64,000 bases of DNA from Stenotrophomonas maltophilia (GTDB taxonomy: Bacteria > Pseudomonadota > Gammaproteobacteria > Xanthomonadales > Xanthomonadaceae), in NCBI RefSeq assembly GCF_039555535.1, contig NZ_CP154630.1, positions 4,539,001-4,603,000 on the forward strand, given 5' to 3'. Shown piece after piece: positions 51,968 through 62,390 of this stretch. The position numbers were made by a program, and so were the translations under genes. Position 1 is the first letter of the stretch. The number at the start of each line of letters is the position of its first letter. The notes below the pieces were generated by a model. It was not told where the DNA came from, did no database searches, and saw only the letters and a program-made list of their open reading frames with translations.

Positions 51968-53806
51968 ATGCCCGAATATCGTTCCCGCACCTCCACCGCA
52001 GGCCGCAACATGGCCGGCGCCCGCGCCCTGTGGCGTGCCACCGGTATGAAGGATGGCGACTTCCACAAGCCGATCATCGCCATCGCCAACTCCTTCACCC
52101 AGTTCGTGCCCGGCCACGTACACCTGAAGGACCTCGGCCAGCTGGTCGCGCGCGAGATCGAACAGGTCGGCGGCGTCGCCAAGGAATTCAACACCATCGC
52201 CGTGGACGACGGCATCGCGATGGGCCACGACGGCATGCTGTACTCGCTGCCCAGCCGCGAGATCATCGCCGACTCGGTCGAATACATGGTCAACGCGCAC
52301 TGCGCCGACGCACTGGTGTGCATCAGCAACTGCGACAAGATCACGCCCGGCATGCTGATGGCCGCGCTGCGCCTCAACATCCCGGTGGTGTTCGTCTCTG
52401 GCGGCCCGATGGAAGCGGGCAAGACCAGACTGTCCGAGCACAAGCTGGACCTGGTCGATGCGATGGTGGTGGCCGCCGATGACAGCGCCTCCGACGAGAA
52501 GGTCGCGGCGTTCGAGCGCAGCGCCTGCCCCACCTGCGGCTCCTGCTCGGGCATGTTCACCGCCAACTCGATGAACTGCCTGACCGAAGCACTGGGCCTG
52601 TCGCTGCCCGGCAACGGCACCACGCTGGCGACCCATGCCGATCGCGAGGCGCTGTTCCGCCGCGCCGGCCGCCTCATCGTCGAACTCTGCCATCGCTGGT
52701 ATGGCGGCGAAGACCCGAGCGCGCTGCCGCGCGGCATCGCCACCCAGGCGGCGTTCGCCAACGCGATGGCCCTGGATATCGCCATGGGCGGTTCCACCAA
52801 CACCATCCTGCATCTGCTGGCCGCGGCGCAGGAGGCAGAGGTGGACTTCGACCTGACCCACATCGACGCGCTGTCGCGGCGCGTGCCGCAGCTGTGCAAG
52901 GTGGCGCCGAACACGCCGAAGTACCACGTCGAGGACGTGCATCGCGCTGGCGGCGTGTTCGGCATCCTCGGCGAGCTGGACCGCGCCGGCCTGCTCGATA
53001 CCTCGGTACCGACCGTGCACAGCACCAGCCTGGCCGACGCGCTGGAACGCTGGGACGTGGTGCGCAGTGACAACGACACCCTGCATACCTTCTTCAAGGC
53101 CGGCCCGGCCGGCATTCCCACCCAGGAGGCCTTCAGCCAGGCCACGCGCTGGCCGACGCTGGACATCGACCGCGCCGAAGGCTGCATCCGTTCGCTGCAG
53201 CACGCGTATTCGCTGGAAGGCGGCCTGGCCGTGCTGCGCGGCAACCTCGCGCTGGATGGCTGCGTGGTCAAGACCGCAGGCGTGGACGAGTCGATCCACG
53301 TGTTCGAAGGCCCCGCGCGCGTCTACGAAAGCCAGGACGCCGCCGTCGCCGGCATCCTCGCCGACGAAGTGCAGCCGGGCGAGGTGGTGGTGATCCGCTA
53401 CGAAGGCCCGAAGGGTGGGCCGGGCATGCAGGAAATGCTGTACCCGACCAGCTACCTGAAATCGAAGGGACTGGGCAAGCAGTGCGCGCTGCTCACCGAT
53501 GGCCGCTTCTCCGGTGGCACCTCGGGCCTGTCGATCGGCCACGTCTCGCCGGAAGCCGCCAGCGGCGGTGTCATCGGCCTGGTGGAAGACGGCGACCGCA
53601 TCCGCATCGACATCCCCACCCGCCGCATTGATCTGTTGCTGGATGAGGCCACGCTGGCCCAGCGCCGCGCCGGCGCCGACGCGCGTGGCTGGAAACCGCG
53701 CGCACCGCGCCCGCGCAAGGTCACCAGTGCGCTGAAGGCTTACGCGCTGCTCGCCACCAGCGCCGACAAGGGCGCCGTGCGCAATACCGCCCTGCTCGGC
53801 GATTGA
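51968..53806 (+). CDS. ilvD: Dihydroxy-acid dehydratase IlvD
   Basis: IlvD dehydrates dihydroxy acids in valine, isoleucine and pantothenate synthesis, using an iron-sulfur cluster. The 612-residue protein starts [20 protein letters not shown], as in family members. Cluster Cys and neighbours are in [12 protein letters not shown] near residues 118-129 and [12 protein letters not shown] near 191-202. [15 protein letters not shown] and [19 protein letters not shown] also match. An in-frame extension upstream encodes only the repeat region and is not used. Confidence 0.96.
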   Translation: MPEYRSRTSTAGRNMAGARALWRATGMKDGDFHKPIIAIANSFTQFVPGHVHLKDLGQLVAREIEQVGGVAKEFNTIAVDDGIAMGHDGMLYSLPSREIIADSVEYMVNAHCADALVCISNCDKITPGMLMAALRLNIPVVFVSGGPMEAGKTRLSEHKLDLVDAMVVAADDSASDEKVAAFERSACPTCGSCSGMFTANSMNCLTEALGLSLPGNGTTLATHADREALFRRAGRLIVELCHRWYGGEDPSALPRGIATQAAFANAMALDIAMGGSTNTILHLLAAAQEAEVDFDLTHIDALSRRVPQLCKVAPNTPKYHVEDVHRAGGVFGILGELDRAGLLDTSVPTVHSTSLADALERWDVVRSDNDTLHTFFKAGPAGIPTQEAFSQATRWPTLDIDRAEGCIRSLQHAYSLEGGLAVLRGNLALDGCVVKTAGVDESIHVFEGPARVYESQDAAVAGILADEVQPGEVVVIRYEGPKGGPGMQEMLYPTSYLKSKGLGKQCALLTDGRFSGGTSGLSIGHVSPEAASGGVIGLVEDGDRIRIDIPTRRIDLLLDEATLAQRRAGADARGWKPRAPRPRKVTSALKAYALLATSADKGAVRNTALLGD

Positions 53807-53816
53807 TCCCGATGCG

Positions 53817-53841
53817 GTAGTGCCGGCCGCTGGCCGGCATC
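53817..53841 (+). repeat. SMAG-like palindrome (GCCGGCC form)
   Basis: GTAGTGCCGGCCGCTGGCCGG and a CATC end, ten bases after ilvD. Confidence 0.65.
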
Positions 53842-53879
53842 TGGGCGCATCATGTGCAACCCTGTACATGGACGTCACG

Positions 53880-54470
53880 ATGCGCTTCGGCCTGATGCTT
53901 TTCTCATGGGTGATCGCCGCACCTGTACTCGCCGGCGAATGCCAGTTCGACAATCGCGCCGAACTGCTGGCGATGCCACCCGATGCATTCAATCAAGGGC
54001 CCGGGGAGGGCTGGGACGCACTTGTCGAGCGCGCAGGCTGCCAGTTGGAACTGGCTGACCTGTTCGCCGCATACCGGCGCCAGGCCAAGGCAAGCGGCCA
54101 CCCAGAGCTGGCCTGGCACGAGGCGCAACTGCGTGCCTACGAGGGGCAACGCGATCCCGCCAGCGCACTGATGCGGTTGACGTACAAGCCTGCCGACGCC
54201 GATCCGGAGGGTTGGAACCTCTACGTGGATGCGACCATCGCCTTTCTGGATGACGACCTGCCGGCACTACGACGTGCGCGCGCGCGCTTGGCCGCCCTGC
54301 CGCTGCCACCCGGTACCACGCTCAGGGAAGGGATGGTCGAGATGCGTAGCGCGCAGGGCCTGCAGCACGTCGCATGGCCACCGCGGCTGAAGGCGGTGGA
54401 CGACCTGATCCGCTGCATGTACCAGCCCTACGCACTGGCGTCCGACTCATGCCCGCAGTCGCAGGACTGA
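53880..54470 (+). CDS. Exported protein of unknown function
   Basis: This is an unrecognised 196-residue protein. A signal peptide is likely (MRFGLMLFSWVIAAPVLA, then GECQF), so it should be periplasmic. The rest is helical and moderately charged (ELADLFAAYRRQAKASGHPE, then DDLPALRRARARLAALPLPP). Cys residues at about 21, 50, 183 and 191 could form disulfides. ATG 53868 is another possible start. It converges on the DinG-type gene across a GGGGTCAGA palindrome. Confidence 0.65.
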   Translation: MRFGLMLFSWVIAAPVLAGECQFDNRAELLAMPPDAFNQGPGEGWDALVERAGCQLELADLFAAYRRQAKASGHPELAWHEAQLRAYEGQRDPASALMRLTYKPADADPEGWNLYVDATIAFLDDDLPALRRARARLAALPLPPGTTLREGMVEMRSAQGLQHVAWPPRLKAVDDLIRCMYQPYALASDSCPQSQD

Positions 54471-54497
54471 AAGGCGAAACGACCCTGCTCGCGCGAC

Positions 54498-54534
54498 GGG
54501 GTCAGAGCCCTTCCGGCGGAAGGGATCTGACCCC
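54498..54534. repeat. GGGGTCAGA-type palindrome
   Basis: GGGGTCAGA-GCCCTTCC and GGAAGGG-ATCTGACCCC pair around CGGC. It lies between two convergent genes. A second copy is at 58956-58994. Confidence 0.75.
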
Positions 54535-54539
54535 GCTCC

Positions 54540-56642
54540 TCAGCCGATGGTGCGCTTGAACGGCGGCAGCGCGTCGATGATGCGCTTGCCGTAGCGGCGG
54601 GTCAGCAGCCGCGAATCGAGGATGACCACGCGGCCGGTATCGGTGGAGGTGCGGATCAGACGGCCGGCGAACTGGGTCAGCGTGCGCAGGGCGTGCGGAA
54701 TGGCGATCAGGTTGAACGCATTGAGCCCGCGTCCCTCGAACCATTCGCTGAGCGTGGCGGTCTGCGGGTCGGTCGGCACCGCGAACGGCACCTGGGTGAT
54801 CACCACCGTGGTGCAGGCCTCACCCGGCAGGTCGAGGCCTTCGCCGAAGGAGTTCAGGCCGAACAGCACCGAGCCCTCGCCCGCCGCGACGCGGCGCAGG
54901 TGTTCGTCGATCAACCGGGTCTTGGACATCTCGCCCTGCACCAGCACCTGCTTGCGGCGCGCGGCCGACATCAGGCCGGCTACCTTCTCCATCTTCCAGC
55001 GCGAGGTGAACAGCACCATCGAGCCCTTGGCCCAGTCCAGTTCGGTGTCGAGATAGCGCGCCACTTCGCGTGGATGGCCCTCGCGGTCGTCCGGGGTGAC
55101 CGGGAATTTCGGCACGATCAGCTCGGCCTGGTTGGGCAGGTCGAACGGCGAGGACAGCGAGACCATCTCGGCGTCTTCGGGAATGCCGTTGTCGATCGCC
55201 AGTGACTGGAAATCGCCACCACCGGTCAACGTCGCCGAGGTCATCACCACCGAGTCCACTTCATCCCACAGCAGCTTGCGCAGCACGTGCGCGGCCGACA
55301 CCGGCGAACCGTGCAGCACCAGGTCGCCGTCGCGGGTGGCGGTGACCCAGCGCGCCATCGGCGGCGCACCGTCCTTGTCCTCGCGACGCCAGGCCTGCCA
55401 CAGGTTGTACTGCTGCTCGATCATCTCCAGCGCCATGCCCAGGTTGCGCTGCAGGCGCTCGCGCGCGGCGTCGTCCGGCTTGCCCTTGGCCACCTGCGCG
55501 GTAGCCGCATGCGCCCAGTTGTAGAGACTGCGGGTATCGTCGGCCAGTGCTTCGATCGGCTCGCGCCAGGCCTCGGGCAGGCGACCGTTGGCGGCGCGCC
55601 ACATCGGCTCCTCGTCGGCCGGCGCCGGCATCCACACCCGCTCGATGTGGTCACGGAACGCGCGCAACTGCTTGGCCACGTTGCTGGCCACTTCGATCGC
55701 TTCGTTCGGCAGCAGGTTGCCGAGGCGATCCTTGTCGACCGCGCGGTAGGCACCAGCGATCAGGATCTGCAGGCGGCCGGTGCGCTTGGCCATTTCATCC
55801 AGCGCCAGGCTTGCCGCGCCCTGGTCGATCGCCACGCTGCCGATGTGATGGCCTTCGTCCAGCACCAGCAGCATGTCCGACGGCGGCGCGATCAACGGCT
55901 GGCCGTTGTCGCTGTCGCCGATCGACAGTGCCGACAGCAGCAGCGCGTGGTTGGTGACCACGATCTGCGCATCACGCACGGTATTGCGCGACCGCAGCAC
56001 CGCGCATTGCGCCGAGTAGGCGCAGCGGCGCCCGGCGCAGCCCGAGGCCGGCGTGGTGATGCGGCTGCGCAGGCCGGGACTGATGGTTTCCGGGGCGTTG
56101 TCGATGTCACCATCCCAGCTGCCGCCGGTGAAGGCATCGGTCAGGCGCTTGGCGATGTCCATCTCGATCGGCGCCAGTGGCCGGTCGAACAGCGGCGCGT
56201 CGTCCTCGAACATGCCGCCCTGCGAGCCCTCGCCCTGCGCCTCGGCGGCATTGCGCGTGCACAGGTAGCGGGTACGGCCCTTGGCCAGCGCCACGGTCGC
56301 TTCCAGGCCGGTGGCCTTGAGGAAGTTGGGAATGTCGCGCTCGACCAACTGCGACTGCAGCGCCACGGTGCCGGTGCTGATCACCAGCTTCTTCTTGCTG
56401 GCCAGCGCGATCGGCACGCCCGCGGTGAGGTAGCCCAGGCTCTTGCCGACGCCGGTCGGCGCCTCGACCACGCCGACGCCGCCACTTTTGGACAGCGCAC
56501 GCGACACCACGCCGATCATCTGGCTCTGCGAGCGGCGGGTGGAAAAGCCGGGCGTATTGGCCTGCAGCGTCGTGTACGCCTTGCGGATCGCGTCCTTCAA
56601 GGAGTCATCGAGCGCGCGCGGAGCGGCGACGGTTTCGGTCAC
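54540..56642 (-). CDS. DinG-type ATP-dependent DNA helicase with Fe-S cluster
   Basis: This is a superfamily 2 helicase of the DinG/XPD/YoaA type, 700 residues. Walker A is APTGVGKS at 61-68. The Fe-S cysteines are Cys128, Cys202, Cys207 and Cys213. The Walker B region reads LLVLDEGHHIGS. The late motifs are VLFGLNSFGEGLDLPGE and QFAGRLIRTSTDTGRVVILD. Start GTG 56642 (MTETVAAPRALDD) is chosen because homologous sequence begins there. Such helicases unwind damage-related DNA structures. DinG and YoaA cannot be told apart by eye. Confidence 0.9.
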   Translation of the reverse strand: MTETVAAPRALDDSLKDAIRKAYTTLQANTPGFSTRRSQSQMIGVVSRALSKSGGVGVVEAPTGVGKSLGYLTAGVPIALASKKKLVISTGTVALQSQLVERDIPNFLKATGLEATVALAKGRTRYLCTRNAAEAQGEGSQGGMFEDDAPLFDRPLAPIEMDIAKRLTDAFTGGSWDGDIDNAPETISPGLRSRITTPASGCAGRRCAYSAQCAVLRSRNTVRDAQIVVTNHALLLSALSIGDSDNGQPLIAPPSDMLLVLDEGHHIGSVAIDQGAASLALDEMAKRTGRLQILIAGAYRAVDKDRLGNLLPNEAIEVASNVAKQLRAFRDHIERVWMPAPADEEPMWRAANGRLPEAWREPIEALADDTRSLYNWAHAATAQVAKGKPDDAARERLQRNLGMALEMIEQQYNLWQAWRREDKDGAPPMARWVTATRDGDLVLHGSPVSAAHVLRKLLWDEVDSVVMTSATLTGGGDFQSLAIDNGIPEDAEMVSLSSPFDLPNQAELIVPKFPVTPDDREGHPREVARYLDTELDWAKGSMVLFTSRWKMEKVAGLMSAARRKQVLVQGEMSKTRLIDEHLRRVAAGEGSVLFGLNSFGEGLDLPGEACTTVVITQVPFAVPTDPQTATLSEWFEGRGLNAFNLIAIPHALRTLTQFAGRLIRTSTDTGRVVILDSRLLTRRYGKRIIDALPPFKRTIG

Positions 56643-56783
56643 GCCGGGAATTACCGTAGCTGGATCAGGCCGGGCATTGTCGCACGGCCGGCCGCATTCA
56701 CCGCCGCTGGCACCCTGAACGGGCCAGCGACGACGCGCGCTGGCGGTCACGGTCCGGTGGCCGGACCGTCCCAGGGGCAGATA

Positions 56784-56803
56784 CGCCGGGCATGACCCGG
56801 CGC
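56784..56803. repeat. Short palindrome CGCCGGGC type
   Basis: CGCCGGG CATGA CCCGGCG, upstream of the helicase gene and after the small membrane protein gene. It resembles the core of the unit at 33311. Confidence 0.4.
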
Positions 56804-56809
56804 GACCGG

Positions 56810-57163
56810 TCAGGCGGCCGGGAGCGTACGGGTACGCAGCAGGCGCACCAGCGCCCACACCACCAGCACCACGCCGATGGCCTCGACCATCGCCAGCGCG
56901 AAATGCAGCACGCCGAGGATGGCGCTCAGGCTCGACACAGCACTGAAATCACCGCTGCGCACCATCCACATCGGCAGGATGCCCGCCGCCATGCCGCCAA
57001 GGCTGGCCAACAGCAACAGCAGCAGGCCGACCAGGGCACCGGTGCGGGTGGCATCGCGCGGTGCGCCGACCACCCAGACCAGGCCCACGCACAGCGCGAT
57101 CAGCACCGGCAGGCGCACGCCCACCATGCTCAGCACCGTGACCAGCAGGGTTGCGTTGTCCAT
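56810..57163 (-). CDS. Small membrane protein downstream of aroE
   Basis: This 117-residue protein has three to four hydrophobic segments (LVTVLSMVGVRLPVLIALCV, then ALVGLLLLLLASLGGMAAG and a final LAMVEAIGVVLVVWALVRLL). I do not recognise a family. It begins four bases after the aroE stop, so it is probably co-transcribed with aroE. Confidence 0.75.
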   Translation of the reverse strand: MDNATLLVTVLSMVGVRLPVLIALCVGLVWVVGAPRDATRTGALVGLLLLLLASLGGMAAGILPMWMVRSGDFSAVSSLSAILGVLHFALAMVEAIGVVLVVWALVRLLRTRTLPAA

Positions 57164-57166
57164 CGA

Positions 57167-58012
57167 TCAGTCCTCGCCGGCCAGCACGGCCGAGCCCTGG
57201 CGCAGCGACTGGTAGACCTCGTCGGTCTGCGGGCGCACACCGTGCCACTGCAGGAAGCTCTCGGCGGCCTGCTCGACCAGCATGCCCAGGCCATCGACCG
57301 TATTACGGCACTCCGCGGCGCGCGCCCAGGCCAGGAAGGCGATGGCCGCCTCGCCGTAGTTCAGGTCGACGGCAGTGGTCATCGAGTTGACCAGCGACAG
57401 CGGCAGCTTGAACTCGACGTCGCGGTCGCGGCCGGCCGAGGTGGCGTTGACGATCAGTTCGAAGTCGCCCAGCTCGCGCAGGTCTTCCCAGTAGCGGCTG
57501 ATCGCGCGGCCCGGCTCGCCCATGGCATCGATCAGCTCATCGGCGCGTTCCGGCGTGCGGTTGACCACCACCAGCTCGGTGATGCCGGCATCGAGCAGCG
57601 CCGGGGCGACGCTGCGTGCCGAACCACCGGCGCCGATCAGCAGCATGCGGCGGCCGCGCAGGTCCAGGCCATGGCGATCGGTCAGGTCACGCACCAGGCC
57701 GATGCCGTCGGTGGTGTCACCGTGCCAACGGTCGCCCTTGCGCAGCAGCGTGTTGACCGAGCCGGCGCGGCGCGCGCGCGCGGTCAGCGTGGTGCACACC
57801 GAGAACGCGGCTTCCTTGTGCGGCGAGGTGACGTTGGCGCCGACACCGCCCTCGGCGGCGAAGGCTTCCAGACCGCCCAGGAACGCATCCGGAGCCAGGT
57901 CGATCGCGCGGTAGTCGATGCTGATGCCTTCCTGGCGACCGAACACCGCGTGGATCTGCGGCGACTTCGAGTGGGCAACGGGGTGTCCGAAGACGGCGTA
58001 ACGGTCGGTCAT
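57167..58012 (-). CDS. aroE: Shikimate dehydrogenase AroE
   Basis: AroE reduces 3-dehydroshikimate with NADPH in aromatic amino acid synthesis. The 281-residue protein has the substrate motif [18 protein letters not shown] near residues 7-24, the catalytic Lys and Asn region [11 protein letters not shown], the NADP loop [13 protein letters not shown] near 127-139 and [10 protein letters not shown]. Length is normal. It is divergent from the TolB-like gene by 48 bases. Confidence 0.96.
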   Translation of the reverse strand: MTDRYAVFGHPVAHSKSPQIHAVFGRQEGISIDYRAIDLAPDAFLGGLEAFAAEGGVGANVTSPHKEAAFSVCTTLTARARRAGSVNTLLRKGDRWHGDTTDGIGLVRDLTDRHGLDLRGRRMLLIGAGGSARSVAPALLDAGITELVVVNRTPERADELIDAMGEPGRAISRYWEDLRELGDFELIVNATSAGRDRDVEFKLPLSLVNSMTTAVDLNYGEAAIAFLAWARAAECRNTVDGLGMLVEQAAESFLQWHGVRPQTDEVYQSLRQGSAVLAGED

Positions 58013-58060
58013 GGAATCCTCAAGCTGGCTAGACTGATGCTCTTTCGTGCACGGACCCGG

Positions 58061-58924
58061 ATGATGCGCATCACCCCGCCCCTGCTGGTGCTTGCCGCCA
58101 GTCTACTCTCTGCCCCCGTGGCAATGGCGTTGAACGAGTACGGCATCGAAGGCATGGGCGTGGTCTCGACCCGTGCCGACGAAGGCCGCGCCACGATCAG
58201 CGCCGACGGCCAGCGCATCGTGTTCGCGCGCCGCGGCGAGGCCGGCTGGGGCCTGTGGCAGGCACGCGTGGTCGATGGCCGCTGGCAGCAGGCGCAGGCG
58301 CTGCCGGTGGGCGTGGCCGGCGAGGCCCGCGATCCCTACTTCAGCCGTGATGGCCGCTGGCTGCTGTTCGCGGCCGGCCGCGAGGGCGCGCTGGCGCTGT
58401 ACCGCGCCACGGTGGAAGCCGACGGCCAGCTCGGCAAGGCGCAGACCTTGGCGGGCGATGGTGGACGCCGGGAAGAGCGCGGACCGGCCCTGAGCGCGGA
58501 TGGGCGACGACTGTTGTTTGCCCGCCAGCAGGGCCGGGGCGCCGGCTGGAATCTGTTCGTGTCGACGCTGGATGCCCAGGGCCAGCGCGGACCGGCCACT
58601 GCACTGAGCGCGTTGAACAGCGCCGACGACGAGACCGACGGCGACTGGCTGGGCCAGGACGGCGCCGTGGTGTTCAGCCGCGGCAGCGGCACCACCGCAC
58701 AGGTGTGGAGCAGCGGTTGTGCGTGGACCGGCGTGGCCCTGCAGCCGTTGGGGCTGTCATTCAACCAGACGGGTGGCTGGACCGGCGCGCCGGTGGTCGA
58801 CAACGCCAAGCCGGGCGAGATGATGGTCGCCAGCAGCGCGGCCAAGGCACCGCGTGCCGGTGGCGTGGACGTGTACCGGTTGGCGGTACCAAAGGTGGCG
58901 GCGGTGGCGGGGTGCGTGCGGTAG
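58061..58924 (+). CDS. TolB-like beta-propeller exported protein
   Basis: This 287-residue protein has a signal peptide ([23 protein letters not shown]) followed by repeats typical of TolB/PD40 propeller blades: [20 protein letters not shown], then [16 protein letters not shown] and [16 protein letters not shown]. Four or five blades can be counted. TolB itself is part of the Tol-Pal envelope system, but this protein is shorter and lies outside any tol cluster. ATG 58064 is another possible start. The stop TAG is the head of a SMAG unit. Confidence 0.82.
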   Translation: MMRITPPLLVLAASLLSAPVAMALNEYGIEGMGVVSTRADEGRATISADGQRIVFARRGEAGWGLWQARVVDGRWQQAQALPVGVAGEARDPYFSRDGRWLLFAAGREGALALYRATVEADGQLGKAQTLAGDGGRREERGPALSADGRRLLFARQQGRGAGWNLFVSTLDAQGQRGPATALSALNSADDETDGDWLGQDGAVVFSRGSGTTAQVWSSGCAWTGVALQPLGLSFNQTGGWTGAPVVDNAKPGEMMVASSAAKAPRAGGVDVYRLAVPKVAAVAGCVR

Positions 58925-58944
58925 ATCCACGCCACGCGTGGATG
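58921..58944 (+). repeat. SMAG-like palindrome overlapping a stop codon
   Basis: GTAGATCCACGCCACGCGTGG and an ATG tail. Its TAG is the stop of the TolB-like gene. Confidence 0.65.
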
Positions 58945-58955
58945 GCGCCCGCGAA

Positions 58956-58994
58956 GGGGTCAGAGCCCTTTCCTGCGGAAAGGGATCCGACCCC
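58956..58994. repeat. GGGGTCAGA-type palindrome
   Basis: GGGGTCAGAGCCCTTTCC and GGAAAGGGATCCGACCCC around TGC. Second copy of the element at 54498. It again lies between convergent genes. Confidence 0.75.
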
Positions 58995-59006
58995 GGGCAT
59001 TGCCCG

Positions 59007-59276
59007 TCAGCGCGACAACACCCTGGCGCGCTGCTGCTCGTACTCGACCTCGCTCAGCTGGCCATTGTCCTTGCGCTGGTTCAGCGCGGCCAGCTCGGCC
59101 TGCACGCTCTCCGGCAGGGCCTGCTCACGGGCCACGTGGCGGGCAGCGGAGAGCTGCTCCGGCGGGCGCTTGCCGGCCCGCCAGGCGGCGATGAAGACAC
59201 CGACGATGATGGCGCCGAACACCAGCGTACCGATGCCCCAGATCAGCCATTGCATCCATCCCAGTTCGGGCCCCAT
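59007..59276 (-). CDS. Small membrane protein with SHOCT-like tail
   Basis: This 89-residue protein has one membrane helix (WLIWGIGTLVFGAIIVGVFI). The C-terminal end ALNQRKDNGQLSEVEYEQQR resembles the SHOCT oligomerisation motif, in which a short helix pair follows a K-x-x-x-G-x-[IL]-[ST]-x-x-E-[FY]-E pattern. It lies downstream of hemB on the same strand, 32 bases away. The function is unknown. Confidence 0.75.
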   Translation of the reverse strand: MGPELGWMQWLIWGIGTLVFGAIIVGVFIAAWRAGKRPPEQLSAARHVAREQALPESVQAELAALNQRKDNGQLSEVEYEQQRARVLSR

Positions 59277-59308
59277 CGCGCATTCCTCCGTCTATCGTGG
59301 CGCTATTG

Positions 59309-61235
<1,927 letters not shown>

Positions 61236-61357
61236 GGGGCAGCCGCGCGGGGCGCGGATTCACAGGCACGCGGGGGGCTCGCGCAGCCATTCATTGTACG
61301 CCCCCGCCCGGCCATCGGCCGTGTGCCTGCGACGCCCGGTCGCACCCGGGACCGGGC

Positions 61358-61606
61358 TCAGACCACGCCGCCACCTAGGCCAAGGCGCAGGATGCCGACC
61401 ACCACCACGATGCCGTTCAGGACCAGGCCGGCCCAGGCCCGGCCACGCTTGCTCGGGTGGGTGAACAGGATGCCCAGCGCGGCGATCACCGCGCCCACCG
61501 CAGCGAACGGGATCAGGAACCAGTTGCCCCAGCCGAGCAGTGGAATCAGCGCCAGGATCATCCACAACAGCGCCAGTACGCCCCACAACAGACTGATCAC
61601 ACCCAT
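61358..61606 (-). CDS. Small DUF4190-like membrane protein
   Basis: This 82-residue protein has two or three hydrophobic segments (VISLLWGVLALLWMILALIP, then PFAAVGAVIAALGILF and a C-terminal GLVLNGIVVVVGILRLGL). The pattern of two helices around a short basic turn (HPSKRGRAWAG) resembles DUF4190-type proteins. GGGAGAG lies four bases before ATG 61606, which decides the start. The function is unknown. Confidence 0.75.
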   Translation of the reverse strand: MGVISLLWGVLALLWMILALIPLLGWGNWFLIPFAAVGAVIAALGILFTHPSKRGRAWAGLVLNGIVVVVGILRLGLGGGVV

Positions 61607-61790
61607 GTCGCTCTCCCGCAGTTGGTTCCTGCCCCAACCATAGACGTTCCCGCTGCCGCCGCCTACTGCCATTGGCGGAGCTGTCACCCGCACCGTGCTA
61701 GCGTGCTGCCGTGCGTGCCCTGGCCCGGGTGTTGGCGCCGATTCAGAGTGGCCCGCCGATGATCGCAACCAGTCCTACAGGGGTCGTGCC

Positions 61791-62255
61791 ATGAACATCC
61801 GTTGGGCCGCGTTGGCGGCCATCCTGCTGGTCGCCGCTGGCTGTGCCAGCACCTCCAAGGTGATGCTGGGCCGCGCCCGCGCACCGATCGATCCGGCGCT
61901 GGTGCAGATCTATTCGACGCCACCGGCCGGCTCCCAGGAAATCGCCCAGCTGGAATCGGCTTCAGCCGTCGGCTTCGGCACCCAGGGCCAGACCGATGCC
62001 GCCGTGGCCCGCCTGAAGCGTGAAGCCGCGGCGCTCGGCGCCAACGGCGTGGTGCTGATGGGCGTGGGCAGCAGCGGTTCGCCGGTAGGCATGTCGGTGG
62101 GCGCGGGCACGTTCGGCTCGCACGTCGGTGGCGGCGTCGGCATCGGTATTCCGACGACGCAGAAGCGCGCCGCGGGCGTTGCCATCTGGGTGCCGAATCC
62201 GGCACCGCCGGCGCGGTTGCCGACACAGGTGATCACGCCGCAACCGCAGCGGTGA
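61791..62255 (+). CDS. Small lipoprotein, DUF4156/YbjQ-like
   Basis: This is a predicted lipoprotein of 154 residues. The signal MNIRWAALAAILLVAAGC gives the lipid Cys at 18. The core EIAQLESASAVGFGTQGQTD, then ARLKREAAALGANGVVLMGV resembles heavy-metal-binding YbjQ/DUF4156 domains (a beta strand, then a helix ending in LGANGV). A Gly-rich and a Pro-rich tail follow. The function is not established. Confidence 0.75.
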   Translation: MNIRWAALAAILLVAAGCASTSKVMLGRARAPIDPALVQIYSTPPAGSQEIAQLESASAVGFGTQGQTDAAVARLKREAAALGANGVVLMGVGSSGSPVGMSVGAGTFGSHVGGGVGIGIPTTQKRAAGVAIWVPNPAPPARLPTQVITPQPQR

Positions 62256-62295
62256 TGCGGCACTACCGCTGCAACCGACGCATCGCTCTGGTGGG

Positions 62296-62380
62296 TGCCA
62301 ACCTTGGTTGGCACGACCCCACAGCGCCGACCAAGGTCGGCATCTACCCACACCGGTTGCCGGCCAGCGGCCGGCACTAC
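62296..62380. repeat. Cluster of three GTAG-type palindromes
   Basis: TGCCAACC TT GGTTGGCA at 62296-62313, GCCGACC AA GGTCGGCATCTAC at 62325-62347, and TTGCCGGCCAGCGGCCGGCA at 62357-62376 with its CTAC end at 62377-62380. They fill the gap between the convergent lipoprotein and DUF885 genes. Confidence 0.6.
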
Positions 62381-62390
62381 CGGGTGGGAT

